Shown: positions 43,699-52,077 of the stretch, in pieces | Layout: each line of letters starts with the position of its first letter | Position numbering within the stretch: position 1 is the stretch's first letter | Assembly: GCA_022821645.1 (NCBI GenBank) | Contig: JAJEDE010000026.1 | Span: forward strand, 62,001 to 126,000 | Source: Chloroflexota bacterium | GTDB taxonomy: Bacteria > Chloroflexota > UBA11872 | Direction of reading: 5' to 3' | DNA: 64,000 nucleotides | The notes under the pieces: model-generated | Seen by the model: only the letters and a program-made list of their open reading frames with translations | Databases searched by the model: none | Told to the model about the DNA's origin: nothing | Made by a program: the position numbers and the translations under genes

Positions 43699-44547
43699 CT
43701 ATCCGCGCGAAGGTTCGCTCATCTCCTCGCGAGCCTTGCGCACCAGTTCCGGCAAATGGCCATCGTTTGCGAGGCGCTGTTCCAGGTGGCGCATGCGCTC
43801 TGGGCCGGCGGTGCGGATCATGGCGTCGCCGTAGGCGCGCTCGATCCAGAACCGGGCCGCGTGCCCGATGTCCTGACGCAGTTCGTCCAGATCCTCTTCC
43901 GCAAAGCGCTCGGACACGTTGATGGTGAACATGCGGCGCCGGGTTCCGCCGCCGAATGACGCGTGCTTGAGGTCCTGGTTGAACATCAGCAGGTCGCCGG
44001 GACGTGTCTCCAGCGCCACGGCCGGCATCTCCTGGCCTGTGACGCCCACGTGTTCCGCCATGGTCCAGGTCCGCTGGCTTGACATAATGTCCTGCAAGCC
44101 CTCCGCGTAGTCGTCGCCCCGATGGTGGCTGCCGGGAATCACTCGCAGGCACCCCGTGTCGCGGTCGACCGGATCCAGGTAAAACGCGAACTTGATGTTC
44201 CGGTACTTGCTGCGCGCGTAGCCGTCGGAGTGCCAGCGCGTGTCGCCCACGTAGAAGTTGCCGTCGCTGCCGGTGTAGTTGTAGTCCTCGCCCAGCAGGT
44301 CGCTGGCCACGTCGTCGATCCGCGGATCGTCCAGCAGCCCGCTCAGGTACTCGCTTTGGTCGATAAAGGGGACCAGCGCCGAGCGCTGCTCATGATCGTG
44401 CGCCTGCCCGTGATGCCCGCCGCCATGCTCGGCCCAGAGGCGCTCGAACGCGGCGGTAATAGCCTCCGCTTCCTCCGTGAAGCGCCCGGGAAAGCCCAGG
44501 TAGCCAAACGTCTCAAAGAACGTGCGCTGCTGACTGGTGAGCTTCAT
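43699..44547 (-). CDS. Phytanoyl-CoA dioxygenase (PhyH) family Fe(II)/2-oxoglutarate oxygenase
   Basis: The 282-residue protein belongs to the PhyH family of non-heme iron oxygenases. The iron-binding triad can be read as H-S-D (H106, D108) and H196 in D-L-K-H-A-S-F-G-G-G. The arginine run R-R-R just after it (about 204-206) would bind 2-oxoglutarate. The segment L-R-V-I-P-G-S-H-H is typical of the family. The substrate is unknown; PhyH families are often expanded in marine and sponge-associated Chloroflexota. It is a single-gene transcript with good spacing on both sides. Confidence 0.88.
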   Translation of the reverse strand: MKLTSQQRTFFETFGYLGFPGRFTEEAEAITAAFERLWAEHGGGHHGQAHDHEQRSALVPFIDQSEYLSGLLDDPRIDDVASDLLGEDYNYTGSDGNFYVGDTRWHSDGYARSKYRNIKFAFYLDPVDRDTGCLRVIPGSHHRGDDYAEGLQDIMSSQRTWTMAEHVGVTGQEMPAVALETRPGDLLMFNQDLKHASFGGGTRRRMFTINVSERFAEEDLDELRQDIGHAARFWIERAYGDAMIRTAGPERMRHLEQRLANDGHLPELVRKAREEMSEPSRG

Positions 44548-44657
44548 ACCTCGGCTCCGGAGGAGGCGTGACCACGTACCGCAAGTCTAGGCAAGCGAAA
44601 CCTGTCTGGCGCATTGGGGTGATGCGCTGGATGCAGCGTCCGGCGCGGAAGCGGGAG

Positions 44658-45170
44658 CTACAGCCTGGCTTTCTTCACGACATCCAGGATCCGCCCTCGC
44701 AACGGCCGTGACGCCGCCAGCAGTTCGTAGAGCTGCGCTACAACTGCCGCCTTGTCCGGCACCTTCCAGTCGGGATAAACGCCGATCCGCCAGTGGAGGT
44801 GCTCGCGCAATTGACCGGGCCCTCTCAACATCGCCTTGGTGGCCAGCAGCTCAATCAGAATCGCTCGTCGATGGGCGTAGGCGTGACTCCGTCCCGCCAG
44901 CTTGTGGCTGATCTCCACCTGTTCGTGCAGCGCTACGAGCTCGGCACGTTCAGGGCTCCCATTCGCGAACCGCTCGGGGAGATAGATGTTGCCGTCCTCG
45001 TCATACATGGCCAGGTCAGCCTCATCGGGCCATGGATCGCAAACGAAGTAGCGAATCGTGACCCCGTCCACCTCGCACATGCGCCCTTCTGTGACGCTCG
45101 TCTTGATCGCATCGACAATCCGGATAAACTCCGGGTGCGGCAACCTGAGGCGCTTGGAGGGCTGGGACAT
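44658..45170 (-). CDS. Protein of unknown function with H-E-Q-V-E motif
   Basis: No known family is evident. The 170-residue soluble protein has Y-D-E-D-G-N-I-Y-L-P-E-R-F, then L-V-A-L-H-E-Q-V-E-I-S-H-K-L-A-G-R-S-H, near residues 60-100. The pattern of a histidine-glutamate pair in a helix followed by more histidines is reminiscent of metal sites, but it is not a true H-E-x-x-H. The C terminus is basic. It stands alone on the - strand, divergent from an ABC exporter. Confidence 0.6.
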   Translation of the reverse strand: MSQPSKRLRLPHPEFIRIVDAIKTSVTEGRMCEVDGVTIRYFVCDPWPDEADLAMYDEDGNIYLPERFANGSPERAELVALHEQVEISHKLAGRSHAYAHRRAILIELLATKAMLRGPGQLREHLHWRIGVYPDWKVPDKAAVVAQLYELLAASRPLRGRILDVVKKARL

Positions 45171-45349
45171 GTCGGGACATCCGGCTGTTCAAGCTCTCGC
45201 TCGAATTATCCTCTGAAGGCGCTGTAGCCCAGTCTCGCGTGGCCCGCATCTGCGGTGCGCTAGGTTGGTGGGGAGTCTCTGCTGGTCAGGAAGGCGTGAG
45301 ACATGGGCCTACGGACTCGCCGATCTGCGCGCCGCTCCGGCTCAAGAGC

Positions 45350-46243
45350 ATGAGCGTGAACGACCGCCCACCGCCAATTCAGGTCAAAGACCTCAGCAAG
45401 CGCTACAAGGACGGCCCTCACGCCAACCGCAACATCTCCCTGACCCTCAACTGGGGCGAAGCCCTCGGCGTCCTGGGCCCCAACGGCGCGGGCAAGACCA
45501 CGCTGGTCCGTCAGATCACCACGGAACTCGTGCCGACCTCCGGCGAGGTGCGCGTGGTCGGCATCGACGCGGTAGCGAATCCGGACGACGCGAAGTCGCG
45601 CATTGGCGTGGTTCCGCAGGAGGCCCGGCTATTCGATGGGCTTTCTGTGTACCGGCACCTGCGCATCTTTGGCGTACTACGCGGGCTGTCGCGGCGGGAT
45701 GCGCGCGAGCGGGCGGACGAGTTGATCAAGGAGCTCGACCTGACGGCTCACCGCGACTTCACCAGCGAACGGCTGTCGGGCGGCCTCCGCCGTCGGTTGC
45801 TGGTCGGCATTGCCATGATGGCCGACCCGGACGTTCTGATCCTGGACGAACCCACGGTTGGCCTGGACGTGGAGTCCCGCCAGCGACTCTGGGAGGTCCT
45901 CCAGAGCTACCGGCAACGCGACGCCGCCGTGCTCCTGACCACCCACTATATGGAGGAGGCCGAAACGCTCTGCGACCGTATCGGCATCATCCAGGACGGG
46001 CGCCTGATCTCGCTCGACACGATCGCGAACCTGCGGGCCTCGATCGGCCACGAATACAAGCTGGTCTACGAATCTCCCGAGGGTCCCCAGACCGTCTTCG
46101 GCGACGACCACCTGGACCTGGCCGCCCGGCTACGGTCCCAGGGCATCGACGAGTACGCGGTCATGCGCACGAGCCTTGAGGACGTCTACCTGGCGCTAAC
46201 GCAGCAGGCACGAAATGAAGACGAGACCGATGGCGCGGACTAA
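45350..46243 (+). CDS. ABC-2-type transporter ATP-binding protein
   Basis: This is the ATPase of an exporter of the daunorubicin-resistance/NatA type. From the ATG at 45350 it has 297 residues. Walker A is G-P-N-G-A-G-K-T-T (43-51), the signature is L-S-G-G-L-R-R-R-L, and Walker B is V-L-I-L-D-E-P-T-V-G-L-D, with the switch histidine in L-T-T-H-Y-M-E-E-A. The start is not certain: a GTG at 45296 is in frame with a nearby AGGAAGG, and the frame is open to 45239. The gene overlaps the permease gene by 29 bases. Confidence 0.92.
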   Translation: MSVNDRPPPIQVKDLSKRYKDGPHANRNISLTLNWGEALGVLGPNGAGKTTLVRQITTELVPTSGEVRVVGIDAVANPDDAKSRIGVVPQEARLFDGLSVYRHLRIFGVLRGLSRRDARERADELIKELDLTAHRDFTSERLSGGLRRRLLVGIAMMADPDVLILDEPTVGLDVESRQRLWEVLQSYRQRDAAVLLTTHYMEEAETLCDRIGIIQDGRLISLDTIANLRASIGHEYKLVYESPEGPQTVFGDDHLDLAARLRSQGIDEYAVMRTSLEDVYLALTQQARNEDETDGAD

Positions 46244-46994
46244 CCGACTCAACACACCCGGCCCGCGCAAGTTTCTGAGCGATTCGCTGGCGGTGCTGGA
46301 GATACACGCGTTGCCGATGATCCGCCAGTGGTATCTCATCGTGCTGGGCACGCTGGTCTTTCCGATCCCGATGTTCTACGTATTCCAGTCCATCGCGCCC
46401 GACGACGCGGCCGTCTGGCAACGCCTGCTGGCGGGAACCCTGATCTTCGGCGTGTCCTTCAGCACCGCCATGCTCGTCGGACAGCAAATCGTGGCGCAGC
46501 GGTTCATGGGCCACCTGAAGCTCGTCATCACCATGCCCGTGTCCAAGGCCGCCTACGTCGTAGGCACGTTGGCCTATACGGCGATCTCGGGAGCGCTTTC
46601 GGCCGTGTTTCTTCTGGGCTTTGCCTTCATCGCCGGCGTCGAGATCGAACCGACCTGGTCGCTGGCGCCCGCGCTGTTGCTTACGGTCCTGGCGCTTGCC
46701 GGCATCGTCCTGTTCGTCATGAGCTTTGCGCCCTCGTTGCCGGTGGGCAACATCATCGCCAGCCTCATCGCCATCGTCCTCGTCATCATCTCCCCGGTCT
46801 ACTTCACCATGGAGTCGGCGCCGCTCGTCCTCCAATGGTTCGGCTATGTGTCCCCGCTCCGCTATGCCGCCGACGCCATTGCCGCCTCCCTAGGTGGACG
46901 CGTGGATGTGTGGCTGGAACTTGGCGTCCTGGCGGCCTACGCGGTCATTGCAATGGGCCTGGGCCTGTGGCGATTGCCCTGGCGGGAGAAATAG
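46215..46994 (+). CDS. ABC-2-type transporter permease
   Basis: The 259-residue membrane protein has six hydrophobic segments and the ABC-2 layout: a soluble N terminus, then W-Y-L-I-V-L-G-T-L-V-F-P-I-P-M-F. The typical last-loop segment is V-S-P-L-R-Y-A-A-D-A-I. It pairs with the ATPase encoded directly upstream, which it overlaps. Such pairs export drugs, lipids or polysaccharides. The cargo is unknown. Confidence 0.9.
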   Translation: MKTRPMARTNRLNTPGPRKFLSDSLAVLEIHALPMIRQWYLIVLGTLVFPIPMFYVFQSIAPDDAAVWQRLLAGTLIFGVSFSTAMLVGQQIVAQRFMGHLKLVITMPVSKAAYVVGTLAYTAISGALSAVFLLGFAFIAGVEIEPTWSLAPALLLTVLALAGIVLFVMSFAPSLPVGNIIASLIAIVLVIISPVYFTMESAPLVLQWFGYVSPLRYAADAIAASLGGRVDVWLELGVLAAYAVIAMGLGLWRLPWREK

Positions 46995-47122
46995 GGCGCT
47001 TCGATTCCTCTCGTGACACATCCGCGGGCATGAGAACCGCGTAGCTTTCGCACCACCACTAACGAGCGGGCGCCCAGGCCCTGCAGCAGATCCGGATCTG
47101 CCTGCGTCCCGGTGTTCAACAG

Positions 47123-48061
47123 TTAGCGAAGAGACCGAATCCGAATCTCCTCAAGCTCATCTGCGGTAAACACACCGGCACGATAAAGATTCAGGTACTC
47201 ATCCGAAACGCTCTGCCCAAAGATCATCAGATCGTCGGTGTTGATCGTGACATCCACCCCGTGGTCGTACAGCACGCGGATTGGATGCGACTTCAGGTCG
47301 GCCACGGCGCCCAGCACCACGTTGCTCGTCGGGCAGACATTCAGCCGAGTCCGGTTGTCGGCCAGCCAGTGCATCACAGCCGCGGACTCAGCGGCACCGA
47401 TTCCGTGCTGCACTTCCTCAAGCTGAAGAATCTCGACCGTCCGCTTCACCTCGTCGGCGCCCCCAAACTCCCCGACGTGCGCCTTGAGCTTCATGCCGTG
47501 CGAACGAGCCTTCTCGTAGATCCACCGCACAGCTTCGGGCTCGCAGTCGTGCTCATGGGCGTACATGTCGATTGACCGAAAGACGCCGGTCTCGATCGCT
47601 TCGGAAAGCGATGACATCAACTGGTCCTTTGATACGAACGAGCGCGAAAATCCCACTTCCGGCCGAAAGTCGACCTGGCCTCGAAACTGCGATTCCAACG
47701 ACGCGGCAAATGCCACAACGCCGCGCAGCCCTTCTGGGTGGTGCCGGACGGCCCAGATGTCGATGCTCGTCTCAAGCAGGACCACGCCGTCACTTTGCGC
47801 GTGTCGCACGGCTGCATCTGCCACGAATTCGAAAGCCGTCCAGTTGTCCATGTAGGGATTGATCGCCCGACGCGCGTATTCCCGCATGCCGTCCAGGCCG
47901 TCCATCCTGGGCGGCGGACGCTCGACCGTGCGGCCAAGCCAGCGTTCGACGTCGGCAATGGGTGCGGCAAAGTACAGGTGCGAGTGGAGGTCTGCCTTGG
48001 CCGTGCTTCGGATCGCAGCGGTGTCTCCTGCCGCCAGGGCCTCAGCAAATGCGGATGACAT
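47123..48061 (-). CDS. Adenosine deaminase-family amidohydrolase
   Basis: The 312-residue protein has the metal-binding TIM-barrel signatures of the adenosine/AMP deaminase family. These are K-A-D-L-H-S-H-L near residue 22, K-L-K-A-H-V-G-E-F-G-G at about 193, V-Q-H-G-I-G-A-A-E, L-N-V-C-P-T-S-N-V and I-N-T-D-D near the C terminus. It is shorter than classical adenosine deaminase (about 340 residues). It could act on adenosine or on a related modified adenine or aminofutalosine-like compound. It is a single gene. Confidence 0.87.
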   Translation of the reverse strand: MSSAFAEALAAGDTAAIRSTAKADLHSHLYFAAPIADVERWLGRTVERPPPRMDGLDGMREYARRAINPYMDNWTAFEFVADAAVRHAQSDGVVLLETSIDIWAVRHHPEGLRGVVAFAASLESQFRGQVDFRPEVGFSRSFVSKDQLMSSLSEAIETGVFRSIDMYAHEHDCEPEAVRWIYEKARSHGMKLKAHVGEFGGADEVKRTVEILQLEEVQHGIGAAESAAVMHWLADNRTRLNVCPTSNVVLGAVADLKSHPIRVLYDHGVDVTINTDDLMIFGQSVSDEYLNLYRAGVFTADELEEIRIRSLR

Positions 48062-48066
48062 TCGTG

Positions 48067-48171
48067 CTACCGCCTGAGCGACGGCTCAGTGGCGAAGACG
48101 ACAATCTCTGCACTTCGCACGCACCTCAGCTTGCGGTTGGCAATGAAGCGAGTGTAAGGGGCACCGGAGTT
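48067..48171 (-). pseudogene. C-terminal fragment of a beta-propeller hydrolase-like gene
   Basis: The last 34 codons before a TAG at 48067 read N-S-G-A-P-Y-T-R-F-I-A-N-R-K-L-R and end in V-F-A-T-E-P-S-L-R-R. This aligns with the very end of the intact protein at 49215-50834 (D-S-G-T-V-Y-T-R-F-I-P-H-R-R-L-R ... F-T-V-E-R-S-S-D-G). Upstream of the fragment the frame runs antisense to the small membrane-protein gene, so the rest of the gene is missing. It points to a duplicated or rearranged paralogue on the left side of the tandem array. Confidence 0.55.
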
Positions 48172-48259
48172 GGCGCATTGACTCGTGGCCGGAAACTGCC
48201 CCCGCGCCAGGCGATAGACTGTGCCAGGGACAACCATGGGCGGTAGAAGGAAAAACCGG

Positions 48260-48478
48260 ATGACGGTGGACCTGACCGCCATTGAGATCGAGCGGCGACT
48301 AACCGCCATTGAGACCACGCTTCCGACCTTGGCAACCAAGGCCGACCTTCAGGCCATGCGAGCCGAATGGAAGTCCGACCTCCACAGCTTGACCCGCTGG
48401 ATGGTCGTCGCCGTGCTCGGTTCGGTAACAGCCGCGGCCACGATCACCGGGTTGATCGTTCGCTTCCTCGGCGCGTGA
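48260..48478 (+). CDS. Small coiled-coil membrane protein, tandem copy 1
   Basis: The 72-residue product starts M-T-V-D-L-T-A-I-E-I-E-R-R-L-T. It has a short charged coiled-coil region (A-T-K-A-D-L-Q-A-M-R-A-E-W-K-S-D-L), then one C-terminal membrane helix (W-M-V-V-A-V-L-G-S-V-T-A-A-A-T-I-T-G-L) ending R-F-L-G-A. It is one of three adjacent copies. An in-frame ATG at 48236 (M-G-G-R-R-K-N-R-M) is possible here. In copies 2 and 3 the same upstream motif is one base shorter and out of frame. The function is unknown; tail-anchored coiled coils of this size often act in phage, toxin or membrane-scaffold contexts. Confidence 0.75.
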   Translation: MTVDLTAIEIERRLTAIETTLPTLATKADLQAMRAEWKSDLHSLTRWMVVAVLGSVTAAATITGLIVRFLGA

Positions 48479-48569
48479 AGCGGCAAGACACCGCCGGTTC
48501 AAGGCGGCGTCGCTACACCGGACGCTACACTGAGCCTGAAGCAATCATGGGCGGGAAAGGGAAAACCGA

Positions 48570-48842
48570 ATGACGGTGGACTTGACCGCCATTGAGATCG
48601 AGCGTCGGCTGACCGCCATCGAGACCACGCTCGAGACGACGCTTCCGACCTTCGCAACGAAGGCCGACGTCCACTCGTTGAAGGCCGACATGCACGCGCT
48701 GAGGACCGAAATCCAAGCCTCGCGCGCCGAGTGGAAGTCCGACCTCCACAGCCTGACCCGCTGGATGGTGATTGCCGTGCTTGGATCAATAACGGCCGCG
48801 ACCACCATCACCGGGCTAATCGTCCGCTTCATCGGTGCCTGA
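48570..48842 (+). CDS. Small coiled-coil membrane protein, tandem copy 2 (longest)
   Basis: This 90-residue paralogue of copy 1 has the same N terminus and the same C-terminal membrane helix ending V-R-F-I-G-A. The coiled-coil part is expanded: a duplicated T-L-E-T near residue 20, and extra units (V-H-S-L-K-A-D-M-H-A-L-R-T-E-I) before Q-A-S-R-A-E-W-K. The ATG at 48570 overlaps the TGA of a tiny upstream frame (M-G-G-K-G-K-T-E) starting at 48547, which could couple translation. The upstream region is closely similar to that of copy 3, so whole units were duplicated. Confidence 0.75.
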   Translation: MTVDLTAIEIERRLTAIETTLETTLPTFATKADVHSLKADMHALRTEIQASRAEWKSDLHSLTRWMVIAVLGSITAATTITGLIVRFIGA

Positions 48843-48932
48843 GGCGTGTGGTAGGTCTGGCGCAAGGCGGGGTCGTCAAACCGGGCGCCACACTGAGCCT
48901 GAACTAATCATGGGCGGGAAAGGGAAAACCGG

Positions 48933-49172
48933 ATGACGGTGGACTTGACCGCCATTGAGATCGAGCGTCGGCTGACCGCCATCGAGACCGCGCTCCCGAC
49001 CTTCGCCACTAAGGCCGACATTCAGTCGTTGAGAGCCGAGATCCAGGCCTCGCGAGCCGAATGGAAGTCCGACCTCCACAGCCTGACCCGCTGGATGGTG
49101 ATCGCCGTGCTCGGTTCGGTAACGGCCGCGGCCACGATCACAGGACTAATCGTTCGCTTCCTTGGCGCCTGA
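48933..49172 (+). CDS. Small coiled-coil membrane protein, tandem copy 3
   Basis: This is the third tandem paralogue, 79 residues: seven longer than copy 1 and eleven shorter than copy 2. It has A-T-K-A-D-I-Q-S-L-R-A-E-I then Q-A-S-R-A-E-W-K before the membrane helix, and ends R-F-L-G-A. As in copy 2, GGGCGGGAAAGGGAAAACCG precedes the ATG, supplies purine-rich ribosome-binding sequence, and forms a short leader frame whose TGA overlaps the start. It is convergent with the propeller gene at 49215, 42 bases away. Confidence 0.75.
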   Translation: MTVDLTAIEIERRLTAIETALPTFATKADIQSLRAEIQASRAEWKSDLHSLTRWMVIAVLGSVTAAATITGLIVRFLGA

Positions 49173-49214
49173 AAGAGCCTGAGCCGGGGAAGCGGTTCGT
49201 CTGGATAGGGCTGA

Positions 49215-50834
49215 CTATCCGTCGCTCGACCGCTCCACGGTGAAGGAATACAACTCCGCATTCCGCATCACGAACCGCAGCCGCCGATGCGGGATAAAAC
49301 GGGTGTACACAGTCCCCGAGTCGGCATCGTGAGGTAGCGGCAAGTTCGCCTCGCCTCGCCACCTGACAGCATGACGGACGCTGTCGCCGGTAAACAGATC
49401 GCAGTCGTCCAGCCCACGTCCGGGCAGCACCCGGTCCCTCACGTCGCGAACCTCGACCTTCACGTAGCCGCCAGACCCACATGAGGCGTTAATCACCAGC
49501 CGGTCGCCCTCCGACACCAATGGCTGCGTGGCCACCATGCCCTCGCGCGTCGAACCGGCTCCGACCGATACAAACCCGTTGCGCCGCAGCTTGCCGACAC
49601 CCAGCGCGTACCGAGGATCGCTCGCGGCCAGCGCCGCGGGGCTATCCGGACTCTCCTGGTCCTCCGCGTACCAGAGGTCGTGCTGCGAAGTCGCGCCGCC
49701 GAAGTACACCCAGGTCTCATCATCGCCAACGTCCACGGTCCGCGGAATCCCGATCTGGTTGGCGCACCAGCTCCCCGGCTCCCCCAGTCCTATCCAGTCG
49801 TGCGTGGGCGCCAGCCGCTCCCAGCGCCGTCCGTCACGGCTATGCACTAACTCCACCGTCGAGGTGTTGGAAACCTGGTGGAACACGCCCAGGAAACCGA
49901 TCCAATGACCGCCCAGCCGGAACGGCCGCATGCCGTAGAACGCCACGTCTAGGTTGTCCAGGTCGGGATCGGGAGCCAGGATCAACCGCGGCTCGCTCCA
50001 GTTCACGAAATCCCGGCTCTCGCACATGAAGATGCGGCGTACCACCCGCCGGTTGGGCGTGGCCATCACCGCGTCAAAGCTGGGCGCCCCGCCAACCATC
50101 GGTGCATGCGTCGGACGCGTGCGCGGCGCCAGTTCCATCAGCGGGTGGCGGGTGACGATTCGATAAACGCCGCTATCCGGATCGAACGTAGGGAAGATCG
50201 TGTCACCGAGTCGATCTCCCAGGGACCCGAACGTAGGTATCTCCTCAGCAGAGGTCCAATGGACCCCGTCTGACGAATAGGCGAGCCGGATGTGTGCGCC
50301 CGGAGTCTCATCGGATACCCGGAAACCTGGAGCACCTAACTCATACAGCATCTTGTAGCGACGCCCCGGATCCGTTTCCAGCGGGTCGTCCAGCACCGCC
50401 GGACCCCAGACGTTTCCATAGGTCTCGTTGCCAAGGACGATGTTCGTGTCGTGCCCACCCTCGCGCACGATGCCCATCGCTGGCTTTTCCCAATTCAGCC
50501 CGTTCGCCGACCGTGCATACATGACACGAAAGCGGCTGATGTGCCAGTCGATCAACGTCCCGCCCTCGCGCGCCAGCTTCTCCCGGTCCAGCGCCATGTC
50601 CGTGTACAGGCAGTGAAACTCGCCATCGTCGTCCCGCCACAACGCCCAGTCGTCCGCCCCGAAGTTGGTGAAGTGTTCCCAAGGCCGATCCAGTTCCAGC
50701 ACCGGGTTCCGCGCCAGTTGCCGCGGCGCATGCACCGTGCGCCTGATGTTCTGAATCTCTTCGATCAGCCCGCTGTCAAAGAAGTACTGCGGCCGCTCGC
50801 CAACGATCAGTTCCGTGGAGTCAAGCTTGGTCAC
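49215..50834 (-). CDS. Beta-propeller glycosidase-like protein (GH43/GH32-type fold)
   Basis: The 539-residue protein looks like a five-bladed-propeller glycoside hydrolase of the GH32/43/62/68 superfamily with a C-terminal beta-sandwich. Repeated blades show R-Y-K-M-L-Y-E-L, A-Y-S-S-D-G-V-H-W, C-E-S-R-D-F-V-N-W-S-E-P and V-H-S-R-D-G-R-R-W. There is no signal peptide. It starts with GTG. A related protein is encoded at 54876-56303, and a fragment of a third at 48067. The substrate is not predictable; the neighbouring esterase suggests action on an acylated glycan. Confidence 0.75.
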   Translation of the reverse strand: MTKLDSTELIVGERPQYFFDSGLIEEIQNIRRTVHAPRQLARNPVLELDRPWEHFTNFGADDWALWRDDDGEFHCLYTDMALDREKLAREGGTLIDWHISRFRVMYARSANGLNWEKPAMGIVREGGHDTNIVLGNETYGNVWGPAVLDDPLETDPGRRYKMLYELGAPGFRVSDETPGAHIRLAYSSDGVHWTSAEEIPTFGSLGDRLGDTIFPTFDPDSGVYRIVTRHPLMELAPRTRPTHAPMVGGAPSFDAVMATPNRRVVRRIFMCESRDFVNWSEPRLILAPDPDLDNLDVAFYGMRPFRLGGHWIGFLGVFHQVSNTSTVELVHSRDGRRWERLAPTHDWIGLGEPGSWCANQIGIPRTVDVGDDETWVYFGGATSQHDLWYAEDQESPDSPAALAASDPRYALGVGKLRRNGFVSVGAGSTREGMVATQPLVSEGDRLVINASCGSGGYVKVEVRDVRDRVLPGRGLDDCDLFTGDSVRHAVRWRGEANLPLPHDADSGTVYTRFIPHRRLRFVMRNAELYSFTVERSSDG

Positions 50835-50898
50835 GAAGGCGCTCCCGCGTTCCTTGCCTTGCGCACGGCGTCTCCCGGCGGTTGCTTGGCTCCTTCGG

Positions 50899-51990
50899 TC
50901 AAGCCTGCGTCAGTTGCTCCACCAGCCACGGCTCCGCGACATCCCCGTACCACTGGTGCTCCCCCGGCTGCACGTCATGCACCAGGCAGTCGCCGGCGCC
51001 GTGCAACTCGTAGGCCTCGCGTGTGATGGCCACTTGCTCGTACACGTTGTCCAGCCCGCGCGCGCCGTTCAGCGGATCCTCGTCGCCGGTTTCCACCAGC
51101 AGCGGACGCGGCGCGATTAGTGCTCCCAGGTCGCCCATGTCCACGGCCTGCCACAGCCCGGGGACGAAGTTGCAGCCGCAGTTGTCGTTGATGTCCAGCA
51201 GCGAGTCGCGATTCCCGTAGAAGTAGCCGCTCACCACCGCCGCGCAAACCCGCTCGTCCATCGCGGCCAGCCACAGCGTCTGCAACCCTCCGCCGCTAAG
51301 CCCGGCGCACGCAATCCGACTGGGATCGCAGTCGTCGCGCGTCAGCACGTAGTCCACCAGCCGCATCAGGTCCCAGGTCCACATGCCGGTGACCGTCTGG
51401 CCCAAAGAGATGGCCGCGAAATTGAGTGGCGTGCAGGTCGACCGCATGAACGAGTCTTCGTCGTTCGCCTGCCCCACCGGCTCGCGCCGCTCCCCGAATG
51501 CTCTGGCATCGGGCGCGAACACGATCAGCCCCGCTTGCGCAAAACGCTCCGCGTAGGCGCCGTTGTACGTATCAATGGCGTCGGCCACGGCCGGAATGTC
51601 GCGCCGACCGGCCGTCATGTTCTTGCCCCCGCTGCCGTGCCCATGCGGCGCGATAACCACCGGCCGCCGCTCGCCCGCCTTCAGGTCGTCCGGCAGCAGC
51701 GCATACAGCGGCATCACCACGCCCGGCTCCGTATGAACCTCCATCCGCTGCCGCACGTAGCCGTCGCACTGGACCGACTCGGTGACCACCGGCTGTGGAT
51801 CTGCAGGCCGCAGGCTGTCCATGCCCGTGATGGCGGACAGGTGCCGCCGCGTCGCCTTCCGCCAGGTCTCGAATGCCGCCTGGCTGCTGACATCCACCGG
51901 CATCCGCCGCGCCTCGCGGTCGAATCGCGCTTGCAACTCGGCGTGGGCCGGAAAGAAGCGCGTGAGCGTGGGAACTCGGGGAATCGCCAT
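50899..51990 (-). CDS. Alpha/beta-hydrolase, acetylxylan-esterase/dienelactone-hydrolase-like
   Basis: From the ATG at 51990 the product has 363 residues. It is an alpha/beta hydrolase: P-V-V-I-A-P-H-G-H-G oxyanion region near residue 110, and the nucleophile elbow C-A-G-L-S-G-G-G-L-Q with the serine near residue 229. The acid is in L-V-E-T-G-D-E-D-P-L-N, and the histidine is probably in G-E-H-Q-W-Y near the end. Similar proteins are annotated as acetylxylan esterases or cephalosporin-C deacetylases. It lies upstream of the propeller gene on the same strand, 64 bases away. Confidence 0.83.
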   Translation of the reverse strand: MAIPRVPTLTRFFPAHAELQARFDREARRMPVDVSSQAAFETWRKATRRHLSAITGMDSLRPADPQPVVTESVQCDGYVRQRMEVHTEPGVVMPLYALLPDDLKAGERRPVVIAPHGHGSGGKNMTAGRRDIPAVADAIDTYNGAYAERFAQAGLIVFAPDARAFGERREPVGQANDEDSFMRSTCTPLNFAAISLGQTVTGMWTWDLMRLVDYVLTRDDCDPSRIACAGLSGGGLQTLWLAAMDERVCAAVVSGYFYGNRDSLLDINDNCGCNFVPGLWQAVDMGDLGALIAPRPLLVETGDEDPLNGARGLDNVYEQVAITREAYELHGAGDCLVHDVQPGEHQWYGDVAEPWLVEQLTQA

Positions 51991-52077
51991 GGCTCCGTAC
52001 TTTAGGGCGACCCGCAAAGCCACGCGAACGACAGGACCACTGCCTGTCGCCGAGTGACGACGGCCGACGCATCGCGC

